Below, piece by piece: positions 1-9,897 of a stretch of DNA of 64,000 bases. The notes beneath the pieces are model-generated. The model had not been told where the DNA came from, did not search any database, and saw only the letters and a program-made list of their open reading frames with translations. The stretch covers positions 44,937 through 108,936 of the forward strand of contig JADHXF010000001.1 in assembly GCA_016783105.1 (NCBI GenBank), written 5' to 3'. This DNA is from Dehalococcoidales bacterium. GTDB lineage: Bacteria; Chloroflexota; Dehalococcoidia; Dehalococcoidales; RBG-16-60-22. Position 1 is the first letter of the stretch. Every line of letters starts with the position of its first letter. The translations under genes were made by a program, and so were the position numbers.

Positions 1-119
1 AGTGCTTGCCGGAACAGGTCACCGGATGAAACATGGACCATATTCAGCTTCCGGGCGACCATCGAGGCCTGCGTTCCTTTGCCGGCCCCGGGTGCTCCCA
101 TAAAAATTATATTATACAA
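1..119 (-). CDS. adk: Adenylate kinase, 3'-truncated by window edge
   Basis: Adenylate kinase (ATP + AMP to 2 ADP), cytosolic. Only the first 39 or so residues are in the window. They contain the P-loop [10 protein letters not shown] followed by a basic helix and the start of the AMP-binding segment (SSGDLFR), which together identify the family. The most likely start is the TTG at 119, preceded by GGGG and giving [11 protein letters not shown]; this matches the usual spacing of family N-termini to the P-loop. The ATG at 101 would remove the first beta strand. It follows secY by 9 bp, the normal secY-adk order of the spc operon, so it is probably co-transcribed with the ribosomal genes. Confidence 0.9.
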   Translation of the reverse strand, partial: MYNIIFMGAPGAGKGTQASMVARKLNMVHVSSGDLFRQA

Positions 120-128
120 CTTTTACCC

Positions 129-1439
129 CTATCTGATAAAGCCTTCATAGCGCCGCATCACGAGCTGCGCCTCAAGCTGCTTCATGGTGTCCAGTACCAC
201 GCCCACCATAATGAGCAGTCCCAGGCTGGAGAGCTGTATTACCTGGATATTGGTTATCTGCTGGGCGACGAAGGGCATGACCGCCACGCAGGCAAGGAAC
301 AGGGCGCCACCCCAGGTGATGCGGTTGATGACGCCATTCAGGTAGTTCTGGGTGTTCTTGCCCGGCCGGATGCCGGGAATAAACCCTCCCTGCCGTTGCA
401 GGACTCCCGGTAAGTCCTGCTGCTGGTAAATCACCATGGTGTAAAAGAAGGCAAAAGCGACTGCCATGGCAAAGTAAAACCCCCAGTAAAACAGCCCCAT
501 GGGCAGGGCAGCAGTCGGGTCAAATAATCTCATGACCCAGTTGGCGAAATTGGGGTCGCTCGGGTTGGCAAAATAGCTGGCCACGATTCCAGGGAACAGG
601 ACAATGGACATGGCGAAGATGAGCGGAATCATGCCGGCCGCGTTCACCCGGAGCGGGATATGGGTGGTTCCGGCCTGGCGGTACATGCGCCCGCTGCGGA
701 AAACGCTCTTGGCGTACTGTACCGGGATGCGGCGGTGTGCCTCGGTGAAGATGACGATGATCATAATGGTGAGAACCACCATGAGTAAATAGGCAGTCAG
801 GCCAGCGAAGTTCTCTTTGGCCAGGAAGCCCTGGCCAATCATTTGCGGTAGCTGTGACACAATACCGCCAAAGATAATGATTGATATACCGTTGCCAATG
901 CCATATTCCGTAATCAACTCACCAAGCCATACCAGAAACATGGTTCCGGCCACCATAGCCAGTACCATCGATATCATTGATAGGGCATCGGTGCCGGAGA
1001 GGACCCCCTCGCGCTGCAGGTAGACAAGCTGCCCGTAGCCCTGGATGGAGGCCAGCGGTACTACCAGCCAGTGGGTAATGAGGTTGATCTTATTTCTCCC
1101 CGCTTCACCCTCTCGGGAAAGCGCTTGAAGTCGTGGTATTACCGGCACCAGGAGCATCATGATAATGGACGAGGTAATGTACGGATAAACGCCCATCGCG
1201 GCTATGCTGAGCCGCCGCATGGCGCCGCCGCTGAACATGTCCAGCATACCGAGCATGGCATTGCGTTCAAAAAGTGCCTGCAAAGCGGTCTGGTTCACTC
1301 CCGGAATGGGCACATGGGCGATAAAGCGGAAGATGACCAGAATGCCCACGGTGATGAGAATGCGGCGCCTAAGGTCCGGCAGACTGAAGGCGTCCAGCAT
1401 TGCCTGGAACAGGCGTGGCTTACCGGGTCTGGCCCGCAT
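129..1439 (-). CDS. secY: Protein translocase subunit SecY
   Basis: Channel subunit of the Sec translocase in the cytoplasmic membrane, the pore for secreted and membrane proteins. At 436 residues it has the normal length, with about ten hydrophobic segments. Visible hallmarks are the N-terminal [20 protein letters not shown] segment, the periplasmic plug region with [13 protein letters not shown], and the cytoplasmic loops containing [10 protein letters not shown] and PGIRPGKNT. It overlaps the end of rplO by 20 nt and is followed by adk, the standard spc-operon position. Confidence 0.97.
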   Translation of the reverse strand: MRARPGKPRLFQAMLDAFSLPDLRRRILITVGILVIFRFIAHVPIPGVNQTALQALFERNAMLGMLDMFSGGAMRRLSIAAMGVYPYITSSIIMMLLVPVIPRLQALSREGEAGRNKINLITHWLVVPLASIQGYGQLVYLQREGVLSGTDALSMISMVLAMVAGTMFLVWLGELITEYGIGNGISIIIFGGIVSQLPQMIGQGFLAKENFAGLTAYLLMVVLTIMIIVIFTEAHRRIPVQYAKSVFRSGRMYRQAGTTHIPLRVNAAGMIPLIFAMSIVLFPGIVASYFANPSDPNFANWVMRLFDPTAALPMGLFYWGFYFAMAVAFAFFYTMVIYQQQDLPGVLQRQGGFIPGIRPGKNTQNYLNGVINRITWGGALFLACVAVMPFVAQQITNIQVIQLSSLGLLIMVGVVLDTMKQLEAQLVMRRYEGFIR

Positions 1440-1884
1440 ACGCCACCTCCTCGGCTTTCCCTCCGGCAGCTTCTATCTTGGCTTTTGCCGCTGCGGAAAA
1501 CTTGTTTGCCCTGACGGTAACCGCGTGACTGACCTCACCAGTGGCCAGAATTTTTACCGGGTGCTTTAACGTTTTAACCAGGCCGGCAGCGTGCAGCTTT
1601 TCCGGCGTAACCTCGCTGCCTGCCTCAAATGTATTCAGTTTATCCACATTAACGATACTGTACTCTTTGCGGAAAATGTTGACAAAGCCGCGCTTGCGGG
1701 GCAGGCGTTTAATCAGGGGCAACTGCCCACCCTCAAAGCCCGGTCGCATTTTGTTGCCGCTGCGGGACTTCTGGCCATTCAGGCCACGCCCGGCATAGGT
1801 GCCGTGGCCACTGGCGTTACCGCGCCCCACTCTCTTTGGTGCTTTTCTGGAGCCTGGCGGTGGTGCGATGTTATTTTGCCTCAC
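1420..1884 (-). CDS. rplO: 50S ribosomal protein L15
   Basis: Large-subunit protein that joins late in 50S assembly and contacts 23S rRNA. The glycine/arginine-rich N-terminal half ([19 protein letters not shown], then [11 protein letters not shown]) and the KRLPRKRGF segment are the L15 signature; the C-terminal half is the globular domain. Length 154 residues is typical. Its start overlaps the end of rpmD by 14 nt and its end overlaps secY by 20 nt, suggesting translational coupling. Confidence 0.96.
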   Translation of the reverse strand: MRQNNIAPPPGSRKAPKRVGRGNASGHGTYAGRGLNGQKSRSGNKMRPGFEGGQLPLIKRLPRKRGFVNIFRKEYSIVNVDKLNTFEAGSEVTPEKLHAAGLVKTLKHPVKILATGEVSHAVTVRANKFSAAAKAKIEAAGGKAEEVAYAGQTR

Positions 1885-2062
1885 TTGTTTCCTCCACCTC
1901 GACGAGATGTCTTACCTTATTAATCATGCCCCGCAGGGACATGGAGTCATCACGAACGACGCTCTGGTGAAGCCGGTGAAAGCCAAGCGTGACCAGCGTG
2001 CGCTTTTGAGATCCGTTATAGCCAATGCTGCTCTTTATCCAGGTAATGCGCAGTTTAGCCAC
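1871..2062 (-). CDS. rpmD: 50S ribosomal protein L30
   Basis: Small 50S protein, 63 residues. The start chosen is the GTG at 2062 ([15 protein letters not shown]), which overlaps the last codons of rpsE by 8 nt and sits just after the purines in the rpsE end. A longer reading upstream has no homology to L30. The core [19 protein letters not shown] and the following RHLV strand are typical of bacterial L30. It lies between rpsE and rplO as expected. Confidence 0.94.
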   Translation of the reverse strand: MAKLRITWIKSSIGYNGSQKRTLVTLGFHRLHQSVVRDDSMSLRGMINKVRHLVEVEETSEAK

Positions 2063-2591
2063 CTGACTCTGCCTCCTCTGCAACGGCCTTTGCCTTGCGC
2101 CTGACAATCTCTACCTTCAGGTCCCTGAGCTGGCTGAGGCCGAGCATCGTCGCTTTGGCCACGTTAATATGGTTGTCGCTGCCCAGGGATTTGGTCAGGA
2201 TGTCCTTGATGCCGCAGGCCTCGAGCACAGCACGCACACTGCCACCGGCAATAACGCCGGTACCGGGAGAGGCTGGTTTGAGCAGCACCCTGGCCGAGCC
2301 GTATTCGGCGAGAATTTCATGCGGTATGGTACCCCTGTCCATAGGTACCCTGATCAGGTTCTTCTTCGCCGCGGCACCGCCCTTGTTTATCGCCGACGGT
2401 ACCTCGTTGGCTTTGCCAATGCCCAGCCCGACATGACCATTCCCGTCACCGGTGACCACCAGGGCGCTGAACCTGAGGCGTTTCCCGCCCTTCATTACCT
2501 TGGCAACCCGGTTGATATACATGAGACGGTCATTCAGTACCAGGTCGGCAACGTCTATGCGGCTAATCATTTGATCAATTTCTTTGGCCAT
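2055..2591 (-). CDS. rpsE: 30S ribosomal protein S5
   Basis: Small-subunit protein that helps form the mRNA entry side and contributes to decoding accuracy. The N-terminal double-stranded-RNA-binding domain ([20 protein letters not shown], then [10 protein letters not shown]) and the C-terminal domain ([25 protein letters not shown]) are intact. Length is 178 residues. A short Ala/Glu-rich tail ends the protein. It lies 12 bp downstream of rplR in the spc order. Confidence 0.97.
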   Translation of the reverse strand: MAKEIDQMISRIDVADLVLNDRLMYINRVAKVMKGGKRLRFSALVVTGDGNGHVGLGIGKANEVPSAINKGGAAAKKNLIRVPMDRGTIPHEILAEYGSARVLLKPASPGTGVIAGGSVRAVLEACGIKDILTKSLGSDNHINVAKATMLGLSQLRDLKVEIVRRKAKAVAEEAESGG

Positions 2592-2603
2592 TTTGATATT
2601 CCT

Positions 2604-2969
2604 TTAAAATTTCAACCCACTTTGCCGGGCTGCCTCAGCCAGGGCTTTAATCCTTCCGTGGTACTTATAGCCACCCCGGTCGAAGGCAACCTCTTTAATA
2701 CCTTGGGCGATAGCTTTTTTCGCAATCGCGGTGCCAACCAACTCTGCCCGGCCGGCTTTGTTTTTACCATCCAGCTGGCTTCTGGTTTCCGGGTCAAGGG
2801 TTGAGGCCGCCGCCAGCGTATGCCCTTTTGTGTCATCGATGACCTGTGCGTATACATGGTTCAGGCTGCGGAACACACAAAGTCGGGGCTTGCTGAGAGT
2901 GCCCTTTATTTGCATCCTTATCCTTTTGTGGCGCCTGTATCGTGCTGCTCTCGTTGTTATTCTGGTCAT
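2604..2969 (-). CDS. rplR: 50S ribosomal protein L18
   Basis: 5S rRNA-binding protein of the central protuberance. At 121 residues it has the usual basic N-terminus ([10 protein letters not shown]), the [16 protein letters not shown] strand, and the C-terminal [20 protein letters not shown] helix that are diagnostic of L18. It starts 2 bp after rplF ends, so coupling with rplF is likely. Confidence 0.96.
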   Translation of the reverse strand: MTRITTRAARYRRHKRIRMQIKGTLSKPRLCVFRSLNHVYAQVIDDTKGHTLAAASTLDPETRSQLDGKNKAGRAELVGTAIAKKAIAQGIKEVAFDRGGYKYHGRIKALAEAARQSGLKF

Positions 2970-2971
2970 GT

Positions 2972-3523
2972 CTACTTCTTTCCGACAACCTTACCGGCCT
3001 TGCCCGGCTTGAGGGTGACTCTTTCCCCGGCATATCTGATGCCTTTGCCTTTATAGGCATCAGGGGGGCGAATCTTACGGATTCTGGCCGCCATCTCACC
3101 GACCGCTTCCTTATCGATTCCGGAAACCTTGATGCGGTTGTTCCCCTCAACGGAGAGAGTGATTCCCGGCAGCGGTGTCACTTCAACGAGATGCGAATAG
3201 CCAACGCGAATCACCAGTTTTTCTCCGGCTTTCTCCGCCCGGTAGCCCACCCCTACGATTTCCAGATGTTTTTCGAAGCCACTGCTCACACCGGCCACCA
3301 TATTATTGATGAGGCTCCGTGCCAGACCATGCTGAGAACGGTGTTCATGGTCGTCACTGGGCCGGGTCACAATGAGCGTGTTATCCTGCTGGGCAATGGC
3401 CATCTCCGGATTGAGGCTGCGGCTGAGTTCCCCTTTCGGGCCGGCCACTTTCACCCGGTTTTTATCAATTGTTACCGTTACCCCAGAGGGTACGGTTATT
3501 GGCATCCGTCCTATTCTTGACAT
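2972..3523 (-). CDS. rplF: 50S ribosomal protein L6
   Basis: 50S protein near the factor-binding site. The 183-residue product opens with [16 protein letters not shown] and closes with the L6 C-terminal signature [15 protein letters not shown] followed by a lysine/glycine-rich tail. Two tandem alpha/beta domains are recognisable. It lies 22 bp after rpsH. Confidence 0.97.
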   Translation of the reverse strand: MSRIGRMPITVPSGVTVTIDKNRVKVAGPKGELSRSLNPEMAIAQQDNTLIVTRPSDDHEHRSQHGLARSLINNMVAGVSSGFEKHLEIVGVGYRAEKAGEKLVIRVGYSHLVEVTPLPGITLSVEGNNRIKVSGIDKEAVGEMAARIRKIRPPDAYKGKGIRYAGERVTLKPGKAGKVVGKK

Positions 3524-3545
3524 GTGATGTCACTCCATTTCCTGA

Positions 3546-3944
3546 TTACCAGACAAAGCAAAGCAGTTCCCCCCCGATTTCCTGGCGCCAGGCCTGATGA
3601 CCGGCTTTCACACCCTTGGAGGTGGAGACAATGGCAATGCCCAGTCCGCTAAAGACGCGAGGTATTTCCTTCCCACCGACATAGACCCTCAGTCCGGGTT
3701 TGCTTACCCGCTTCATCCCGCGGATGGCTGGCTTATTCTGGTCATAGTATTTCAGCTGGATTTTAATCACCCGCTGCGGCTTTTCCCGTACCACCTCATA
3801 GTCGGTGATGAAACCCTCTTCTTTCAGAATTCGGGCGATGGAGAGTTTCAGCCGTGACGATGGCACCAGTACACTCTCATGCTTGGCCATCATGGCGTTC
3901 CGTATTCTGGTTAACATGTCGGCAATTGGGTCAGAAACAGTCAT
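3546..3944 (-). CDS. rpsH: 30S ribosomal protein S8
   Basis: Primary 16S rRNA-binding protein of the 30S platform, known in E. coli as the spc-operon autoregulator. The 132-residue product starts with [18 protein letters not shown] and has the family core [11 protein letters not shown] and [10 protein letters not shown]. The extreme C-terminus ([18 protein letters not shown]) is slightly divergent but keeps the GGE-L-VW pattern. Confidence 0.96.
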   Translation of the reverse strand: MTVSDPIADMLTRIRNAMMAKHESVLVPSSRLKLSIARILKEEGFITDYEVVREKPQRVIKIQLKYYDQNKPAIRGMKRVSKPGLRVYVGGKEIPRVFSGLGIAIVSTSKGVKAGHQAWRQEIGGELLCFVW

Positions 3945-3962
3945 ATCATCCCCTCGGTTTTT

Positions 3963-4148
3963 CTACCAGCTTGATTTTCTCACTCCTGGAAGCTGACCGG
4001 CCAGCGCCAGCCGGCGAAAACAGATTCGACACAGGCCAAACTGGCGGATATAGGCCCGCGGCCGTCCGCACAGGTGGCAGCGGTTGTGCTGCTGTACTCT
4101 GAATTTGGCCGGCCTCTGCGCTTTCATTATCTTTGATTTCTTTGCCAT
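3963..4148 (-). CDS. rpsN: 30S ribosomal protein S14, zinc type
   Basis: Short zinc-binding form of S14 (61 residues) from the 30S head. Two CxxC pairs are visible ([20 protein letters not shown]), followed by the [18 protein letters not shown] end that marks the type Z class. The C+ form (zinc-containing) fits its normal location between rplE and rpsH. It starts 2 bp after rplE ends. Confidence 0.96.
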   Translation of the reverse strand: MAKKSKIMKAQRPAKFRVQQHNRCHLCGRPRAYIRQFGLCRICFRRLALAGQLPGVRKSSW

Positions 4149-4150
4149 TC

Positions 4151-4702
4151 CTACTCCGTTCCGTCCTTGGCGAAAGGCACGCCGAGCAGTTCGAGAAGAT
4201 GCCTGCCTTCTTCATCCGTCTTTGCCGTGGTGGCGATTCCTATCTCCAGGCCACGCAGTTTTTCTATCTTGTCGTAGTCTATTTCCGGAAAGGCGGTTTG
4301 CTCTCTCATACCAAGGGTATAATTGCCCCGGCCGTCAAAGGCATTTGGAGAAACTCCAGAAAATTCCCGCATCCGGGGTAGAACTGCGTTTATCAGCCTG
4401 TCCAGGAAGTTATACATCCGTTCACCACGCAGAGTTACCTTCATACCGATGGGCATCCCCGCCCGCAGCTTAAAGGCAGCGATTGACTTCCTGGCCCGGG
4501 TGACTACCGGGTGCTGCCCGGAAATGGCGGACAGGTCAGCCTCGGCCGACTCCAGGGCTTTGGCGTTCTGACTCGCCTCACCGAGGCCGATATTGAGCAC
4601 TACTTTAATCAGGCGCGGTACTTCCATGACGTTACTGTAGCTGTGGCGCTCCATCAGGGCAGACACCACTTCTTTCTGGTATTTCTCTTTCAACCGCGAC
4701 AT
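4151..4702 (-). CDS. rplE: 50S ribosomal protein L5
   Basis: 5S rRNA-binding protein of the central protuberance that contacts P-site tRNA. At 183 residues it shows [40 protein letters not shown], and [20 protein letters not shown], all family signatures. Its start codon lies 1 nt after the rplX stop codon. Confidence 0.97.
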   Translation of the reverse strand: MSRLKEKYQKEVVSALMERHSYSNVMEVPRLIKVVLNIGLGEASQNAKALESAEADLSAISGQHPVVTRARKSIAAFKLRAGMPIGMKVTLRGERMYNFLDRLINAVLPRMREFSGVSPNAFDGRGNYTLGMREQTAFPEIDYDKIEKLRGLEIGIATTAKTDEEGRHLLELLGVPFAKDGTE

Positions 4703-5014
4703 CTAGTCAATCACCTCTTTGCACTTGCGGCAAATCCTTACTTTTCTACCGTCTTCTAAGGCGGTGAAGCCTACTCGGGTAGAGCGGTTGCACTTTTCAC
4801 ACAGTAGCATGACGTTGGAGACATTAATCGGTGCCTCAAGGTCAATGATACCGGCCTGCTTGACCTGTCCCCGTGCCCGGGAGTGCTTCTTGATGAAGTT
4901 AATCCCTTCCACGAGAACCCGGTTTTTCTTGGGATAGGCAAAGCGCACCTTGCCCTTTTTCCCTCTGTCCTTGCCGGCGGTTACCAGCACTGTATCATTC
5001 TTCCTTATCTTCAT
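4703..5014 (-). CDS. rplX: 50S ribosomal protein L24
   Basis: Assembly initiator of the 50S subunit. The KOW-type N-terminal segment (IRKNDTVLVTAGKDRGKKGK) is clear. The C-terminal part carries two CxxC motifs (CEKCNRSTR and CRKCKE), so this is a zinc-binding version of L24. Length 103 residues is normal. It abuts rplE. Confidence 0.96.
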   Translation of the reverse strand: MKIRKNDTVLVTAGKDRGKKGKVRFAYPKKNRVLVEGINFIKKHSRARGQVKQAGIIDLEAPINVSNVMLLCEKCNRSTRVGFTALEDGRKVRICRKCKEVID

Positions 5015-5026
5015 TATCTTTTACCT

Positions 5027-5395
5027 TTAGAGGACTTCCGGTGCCAGAGAGATTATCTTGGTAAAATCTTTATCTCTCAGTTCCCGGGCTACCGGTCCGA
5101 ATATCCGTGTCCCTCGCGGATTGTTTTTATCGGTCAAAATTACCGCGGCGTTCTCATCGAACCTGATGTATGAGCCATCGGGGCGCCGGTAGGGTTGGGT
5201 AGTGCGCACCACCACCGCACGCACCACTTCGCCTTTTTTCGTGGCGGCACCCGGGATGGCTTTCTTCACCGAGGCGACAATGACATCGCCTACCCGGGCG
5301 TATCTCCTCCTCGTGCCGCCGAGCACGTTGATGCACATGATTTCCCGGGCTCCGGTATTGTCCGCGGCTCTTAATCTGGTATAAGACTGAATCAT
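5027..5395 (-). CDS. rplN: 50S ribosomal protein L14
   Basis: 50S interface protein. The 122-residue length is exactly typical, beginning [20 protein letters not shown], with the family signature around GVVRA-type sequence ([13 protein letters not shown]) and the ending [19 protein letters not shown]. It follows rpsQ by 18 bp. Confidence 0.97.
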   Translation of the reverse strand: MIQSYTRLRAADNTGAREIMCINVLGGTRRRYARVGDVIVASVKKAIPGAATKKGEVVRAVVVRTTQPYRRPDGSYIRFDENAAVILTDKNNPRGTRIFGPVARELRDKDFTKIISLAPEVL

Positions 5396-5413
5396 AATAT
5401 TAAATCCTGACCG

Positions 5414-5695
5414 TTATGATATTTCTTCCGGTTTAACCTCGGCGACCTCTCTTCTGGTGATTATCTCGGCAACACGCCAGTGTTTGTGTCGGGAGAGCGG
5501 CCGGGTCTCTACAATCCTGACCTTATCTCCTATCTGGCACTCATTTTTTTCATCGTGAGCCTGATATTTGGTCACCCACGCGATGGTCTTTCGGTACTTC
5601 GGGAAGTGTTTGGAGGTGTTGATGGCCACTACCACCGTCTTATCCATCCGGTTGTTAACTACAAGGCCGGTTCTGGTTTTGCGCTTCTCTTCCAT
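5414..5695 (-). CDS. rpsQ: 30S ribosomal protein S17
   Basis: Primary 16S rRNA-binding protein of the 30S body. The OB-fold is seen from [20 protein letters not shown] through [20 protein letters not shown], the S17 signature. Length is 93 residues. It starts 4 bp after rpmC ends. Confidence 0.96.
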   Translation of the reverse strand: MEEKRKTRTGLVVNNRMDKTVVVAINTSKHFPKYRKTIAWVTKYQAHDEKNECQIGDKVRIVETRPLSRHKHWRVAEIITRREVAEVKPEEIS

Positions 5696-5699
5696 GACG

Positions 5700-5900
5700 C
5701 TACCTGTTCCCCAGTTCTCTTTCTTTCAGTATAGTTTTAATCCGGGCAATTCTCTTTTTCACCATCGGCAGCTCGCGATGGTTCACCAGTTGCTTCGTGG
5801 CCAGCCGAAAGCGCAGGTTAAGCAGCTCCTGCTTTGATTCTTCCACTTGCTTTGCCAGGTCTTCGGTGCTCAGTGCTCTGAATTCATCAATCCTAACCAT
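5700..5900 (-). CDS. rpmC: 50S ribosomal protein L29
   Basis: Two-helix 50S protein beside the peptide exit tunnel and a docking site for trigger factor and SRP. The 66-residue product shows LRALS-like [35 protein letters not shown] and [11 protein letters not shown], the L29 pattern. It sits between rplP and rpsQ. Confidence 0.95.
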   Translation of the reverse strand: MVRIDEFRALSTEDLAKQVEESKQELLNLRFRLATKQLVNHRELPMVKKRIARIKTILKERELGNR

Positions 5901-5926
5901 CGGCCAGTTCCTTTATACTCTCATTA

Positions 5927-6349
5927 TTAATGAATGGCGCCTGTCTCCCGGACCACGAATCTGGTGGCAATGGGGAGCTTGTGCGAGGCCAGGCGTATCG
6001 CCTCTTTGGCCGCTTTTTCATCAACACCCGCCAGCTCAAATAGCATTCTCCCCGTTTTTACTACAGCCACCCAGTGGTCGGGAGCGCCCTTGCCACTGCC
6101 CATACGGGTCTCCGCCGGCTTCTTGGTGACGGGCTTATCCGGAAAAACGCGTATCCAGACTTTACCACCACGGCGGATATAGCGGGTAATGGCACGCCTC
6201 GCGGCCTCAATCTGTTCCGCCGTAACCCAGGCCGACTCCAGTGCCTGCAGGCCATAATCACCGAAAGTTGTGGTATTGCTTACCTGAGCGCTCCCTCTGC
6301 GGTGTCCCTTATGGGATTTGCGATATTTAACCCGTTTCGGTTGTAGCAT
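5927..6349 (-). CDS. rplP: 50S ribosomal protein L16
   Basis: 50S protein near the A site, needed for correct tRNA placement. The 140-residue product begins [19 protein letters not shown] and carries [20 protein letters not shown] and [17 protein letters not shown], the L16 signatures. Its start overlaps the extended 3' end of rpsC by 23 nt. Confidence 0.97.
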   Translation of the reverse strand: MLQPKRVKYRKSHKGHRRGSAQVSNTTTFGDYGLQALESAWVTAEQIEAARRAITRYIRRGGKVWIRVFPDKPVTKKPAETRMGSGKGAPDHWVAVVKTGRMLFELAGVDEKAAKEAIRLASHKLPIATRFVVRETGAIH

Positions 6350-7454
6350 CTTTCTCCTCGTCTTCGGTTACGCGGGCCACTTCTGTCTCAGCGACAGTGT
6401 CGCTGGTTGTTTTCGTTTTTCGAGTTCGTTTAGCGGGCGCCTTTGTCGGTTTCCTCCCAGCCTTCTCTTTAGCTACTGCCTTGGTAGGTTCTGGTGAAGC
6501 TGGCGCCTCCGTTTTTACGGGCTTCGCGGCTCTGGCTCTTCTTTTGGCTGCTGGCTTCTCTTCTGCAGTTGTCTCGGTTGCCTCCACAGCTGCGGCCTCA
6601 GCCGGTTTCTCCTCTGTTTTTACGGCCGCTTTTCTCTTTCGTGATGGTTTGGCTGGTGCCTCTTCCGCTTTTTCTTTCGTGACTGCTTCCGCTGTCGCCG
6701 GAGTTTCCTCTATGGCTTCAGCGGTTACCCCCATCGTCTCCTCTTCCGGCTGGACAGCGGTGGCCGATTTCTCGCCAGCACTGACCTCCATTTCCGCAGG
6801 CACTCCTTCAACGGGTGGTTCCTTGGGTTCGGGAAGGATTTCACCTTTGAATATCCATACCTTGACGCCAATCCTTCCCAGGGTGGTGCGCGCTTCGGTA
6901 AAGCCGTAGTCAATATCCGCCCGCAGTGTGTGCAGGGGGACCCGTCCTTCGTGCATTGTCTGGCGGCGGGCGATTTCAGAATCACCCAGCCGACCGGAGC
7001 AGCTGATTCTTATTCCCTTGGCGCCAGCCTGTATGGTACGGAAAATCGCCTGTTTCATCGCCCTCCGGTAGGCGATGCGGCGCTGAATCTGCTCGGCAAT
7101 GGTTCGGGCAACGAGCATGGCATCCAGTTCCGGCTGGCGGATTTCCTGGATATTCAGGCGGACCTTCTTGCCGATGAGTTTTTCCAGGTAAACACTCAGC
7201 TCATCAACGCGCTGTCCACCCCGCCCGATGACGATACCGGGACGGGCGGTATTAATGGTAACCGCCACATCCTTTGCCTGCCGCTCAATCACCACGAGGG
7301 AAATTGCGGCATCGGCATACTTTGACTGGATGGCCTGCCGCAGCTTCAGGTCTTCCTGCAGCGACTCGGCGTAATGTCTATCAGCGTACCATCTGGCCTG
7401 CCAGTCCTGTACGATGCCAATTCTAAAACCTATCGGATGAACTTTGCGCCCCAA
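6327..7454 (-). CDS. rpsC: 30S ribosomal protein S3 with long C-terminal extension
   Basis: 30S head protein with helicase activity at the mRNA entry. Residues 1 to about 210 are canonical S3: [14 protein letters not shown], a type-2 KH domain with GRGG near 78-80, and the C-terminal domain with [10 protein letters not shown] and the [10 protein letters not shown] strand. Residues about 211-375 form an added low-complexity tail rich in Ala, Glu, Lys and Thr, with basic stretches such as [12 protein letters not shown] and [15 protein letters not shown] and an acidic end. The usual protein is 210-240 residues. The tail has no stop or frameshift and keeps the frame to overlap rplP, so it looks genuinely translated. 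Its function is unknown. Confidence 0.95.
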   Translation of the reverse strand: MGRKVHPIGFRIGIVQDWQARWYADRHYAESLQEDLKLRQAIQSKYADAAISLVVIERQAKDVAVTINTARPGIVIGRGGQRVDELSVYLEKLIGKKVRLNIQEIRQPELDAMLVARTIAEQIQRRIAYRRAMKQAIFRTIQAGAKGIRISCSGRLGDSEIARRQTMHEGRVPLHTLRADIDYGFTEARTTLGRIGVKVWIFKGEILPEPKEPPVEGVPAEMEVSAGEKSATAVQPEEETMGVTAEAIEETPATAEAVTKEKAEEAPAKPSRKRKAAVKTEEKPAEAAAVEATETTAEEKPAAKRRARAAKPVKTEAPASPEPTKAVAKEKAGRKPTKAPAKRTRKTKTTSDTVAETEVARVTEDEEKDATTETG

Positions 7455-7793
7455 TTATGCCTCCTCATCGGCAACGATTACCGTTATGTGACTGGAATTC
7501 TTCTGCACGGGGCTCATGCGGCCACGCGCCCGGGGATAGAACCGTCGGAGCCTTGGTGCTTCGTCGGCGTAAATACTGATGATTTTCAAATCTGACGGTG
7601 TCACCTGGTAGTTATTCTCCGCATTGGCCGCGGCGGACTTTACCGTCTTGGCCACCACCCGGGCATTCGGCGATGGAGTAAACCTGAGCAATATCAGCGC
7701 CTCGTCCACCGTCTTGCCCCGTACCATATCGATTAACGGGCGGATCTTACGCGCTGGTATCCCCGTGTTTTTAGCAAAAGCTCGTACCTGCAT
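7455..7793 (-). CDS. rplV: 50S ribosomal protein L22
   Basis: 50S protein lining the exit tunnel. The 112-residue product has NTGIPARKIRPLIDMVRGKT, SAAANAENNY, and a beta-hairpin region ending with APRLRRFYPRARGRMSPVQK followed by SSHITVIV, as expected. The rpsC start codon lies directly after its stop. Confidence 0.96.
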   Translation of the reverse strand: MQVRAFAKNTGIPARKIRPLIDMVRGKTVDEALILLRFTPSPNARVVAKTVKSAAANAENNYQVTPSDLKIISIYADEAPRLRRFYPRARGRMSPVQKNSSHITVIVADEEA

Positions 7794-7815
7794 TCTATAC
7801 CTTACCTGTCATAAC

Positions 7816-8106
7816 CTACTGAGTTTGAACCTGGCTTGTCTTCTCTGACCTGGAGACATGACCGCGGAAAGTCCGGGTCAGGGCGAACTCGCCAAGCTTG
7901 TGTCCCACCATGTTCTCGGTGATGAAGATGGGCACATGCCTGCGGCCATCGTGCACGCCGACGGTCAACCCCACCATCTGTGGCAGTATGGTGGATGAGC
8001 GTGACCAGGTTTTGATGACCGCTTTCTGGCCTGACCTGATGACGGCCTCTACCTTTTTCATCAGTTTGGCATCAATATAGGGTCCCTTTTTTATTGACCG
8101 TGACAT
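7816..8106 (-). CDS. rpsS: 30S ribosomal protein S19
   Basis: 30S head protein near the A site. [40 protein letters not shown] and [18 protein letters not shown] are the family signatures. Length of 96 residues is normal. It lies between rplB and rplV. Confidence 0.97.
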   Translation of the reverse strand: MSRSIKKGPYIDAKLMKKVEAVIRSGQKAVIKTWSRSSTILPQMVGLTVGVHDGRRHVPIFITENMVGHKLGEFALTRTFRGHVSRSEKTSQVQTQ

Positions 8107-8115
8107 TGGTTACCT

Positions 8116-8946
8116 CTACTTACCTTTTCTCCGTTTTACAATCAATTTATCGGACGCTTTTGGCTTGCGGGTGCGGTAGCCGAGCGCCGGTTTGCCCCAT
8201 GGTGTCTTCGGGCCGGGCATCCCTATGGGGCTTCTGCCTTCACCACCGCCGTGAGGGTGGTCTCGCGGCGACATTGCCGAGCCCCTCACCGTGGGCCGCC
8301 AGCCCATCAGCCGCTTGCGCCCCGCCTTACCAAGCTCGATGCTCTGGTGGTCAACGTTGCCTACCTGTCCGACGGTCGCCATGCAGTCGCCACGGACGCG
8401 TCGCACTTCACCGGAAGGCATGCGTATCAGAGCGTACTCACCCTCCTTGACCATCAGTTGCGCCGAAGAGCCGGCGCTCCGCACCATCTGTCCGCCTTTT
8501 CCCTTCTCCAACTCAAGATTATGGATGAGGGTGCCGCTCGGAATGACATTCAGCGGCAGCGCATTGCCCGGCCTTACTTCGGCATCCGGGCCCGCCATGA
8601 CCGTATCGTCTATGTTCAGCCCAACCGGGGCTATGATATACCGTTTATCTCCGTCAGCGTAGTAAATGAGCGCAATTCGGGCGGAGCGGTTCGGGTCATA
8701 CTCAATCGCCGAGACTCTGCCCGGCACGCCGGTCTTATCCCGCTTGAAGTCAACCATGCGGAGTTTCCGTTTGGCACCACCGCCCCGGTGGCGAACGGTT
8801 ATTCTCCCCTGGTTGTTGCGCCCGCTGCGTTTTTTCAGCGGCGAAAGCAGCGATTTTTCCGGTTTATCCTTGGTTATCTCTTCAAATGTTGCGCCGCTCA
8901 TTCCCCGCCGGCCGGGCGAGGTGGGACGGAATACCTTGATGGCCAC
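8116..8946 (-). CDS. rplB: 50S ribosomal protein L2
   Basis: Core 50S protein needed for subunit association and peptidyl transfer. The 276-residue product has the OB and SH3-like domains and the conserved loop [17 protein letters not shown] with the histidine associated with peptidyl transferase function. [18 protein letters not shown] is also typical. It sits between rplW and rpsS. Confidence 0.97.
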   Translation of the reverse strand: MAIKVFRPTSPGRRGMSGATFEEITKDKPEKSLLSPLKKRSGRNNQGRITVRHRGGGAKRKLRMVDFKRDKTGVPGRVSAIEYDPNRSARIALIYYADGDKRYIIAPVGLNIDDTVMAGPDAEVRPGNALPLNVIPSGTLIHNLELEKGKGGQMVRSAGSSAQLMVKEGEYALIRMPSGEVRRVRGDCMATVGQVGNVDHQSIELGKAGRKRLMGWRPTVRGSAMSPRDHPHGGGEGRSPIGMPGPKTPWGKPALGYRTRKPKASDKLIVKRRKGK

Positions 8947-8968
8947 TCAATATCCCCCTTTTTTCGTT

Positions 8969-9253
8969 CTAAACACCTTCAAAGAATTCTATTTTGTCAC
9001 CGGCTCTTAAGGTGACGAAAGCTTTCTTCCAGGATGGGGTGTTATACACGCGTCTGCCTATCCTTCTTGTCTTCCCGGAGACCATGACAATATTCACACC
9101 AGACACCTTCACCCGAAACGCTTTTTCCACAGCCTGCTTTATCTGGGGCTTGGTCGCCTCTTTGGCCACTTCAAAAGCGTATTTATTCTGCGCCTGTAAT
9201 ATGGAATTTTTTTCCGTTATCAGCGGGCGTTGTAAAACGTCAGACAGATGCAT
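8969..9253 (-). CDS. rplW: 50S ribosomal protein L23
   Basis: 50S protein at the tunnel exit, docking site for trigger factor and SRP. The start is set at ATG 9253 ([16 protein letters not shown]), which places the conserved LITEK motif near residue 10 as in homologues. A 15-residue longer reading from 9298 lies wholly inside rplD and lacks family similarity. The chosen start overlaps the end of rplD by 14 nt. The product has 94 residues and ends [18 protein letters not shown]. Confidence 0.93.
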   Translation of the reverse strand: MHLSDVLQRPLITEKNSILQAQNKYAFEVAKEATKPQIKQAVEKAFRVKVSGVNIVMVSGKTRRIGRRVYNTPSWKKAFVTLRAGDKIEFFEGV

Positions 9254-9893
9254 CCCTGACCTCTTCCACCGCTTTTTCTCCCCACAGCTCTTCCACACGG
9301 CGTACCGCGGACACCGTCATCAATAGCACCCTGTGGGAGAGAATGTCAAGCACATTGAGCAGATTTGCCGGCATTGTCTTGATTCCCTTGATGTTATGCG
9401 CGGCCTTTATCACATGCTCCTCCGGCCCGGCCGTTACCACCAGTGCTGAGGAGTCGGCGCCGAGAGCATTGAGAATCTGTGCCATATATTTCGTCTTTGG
9501 CTCTAACTTCAGTTCCTGTACCACTTTCAACTCTTCATCCTTCACCTTGGACGAGAGAACGCACTTCAGGGCCAGCTGGCGCATCTTTTTTGGTGTGTCC
9601 TGGTGATAGTCCCGCGGCCTTGGCCCGAAAATAATGCCTCCTCCCCGCCGTATTCCTGAACGGCGGCTGCCCGCCCGTGCCTGGCCGGTGCCTTTCTGTC
9701 GGAAAAGCTTGCGGCTGCTGCCCTGGACCTCGCTTCTGGTCTTGGTTGAGGCGGTACCCTGACGAGCGTTCGCCAGCTGCCCGACCATGACCTGATGCAC
9801 CACACCTTCGTTGATGGGCACAGCAAAGACCTGGTCGCTGATTTCAACCTGGTCAACCACTTCACCGGTCAGACTGTAAACTGGGACCTGCAC
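9240..9893 (-). CDS. rplD: 50S ribosomal protein L4
   Basis: 50S protein whose extended loop lines the exit tunnel; in E. coli it also represses the S10 operon. The 217-residue product shows the loop RQKGTGQARAGSRRSG and GGGIIFGPRPRDY, then the globular C-terminal domain. It lies between rplC and rplW, spaced 4 bp from rplC. Confidence 0.97.
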   Translation of the reverse strand: MQVPVYSLTGEVVDQVEISDQVFAVPINEGVVHQVMVGQLANARQGTASTKTRSEVQGSSRKLFRQKGTGQARAGSRRSGIRRGGGIIFGPRPRDYHQDTPKKMRQLALKCVLSSKVKDEELKVVQELKLEPKTKYMAQILNALGADSSALVVTAGPEEHVIKAAHNIKGIKTMPANLLNVLDILSHRVLLMTVSAVRRVEELWGEKAVEEVRDASV

Positions 9894-9897
9894 TTCC

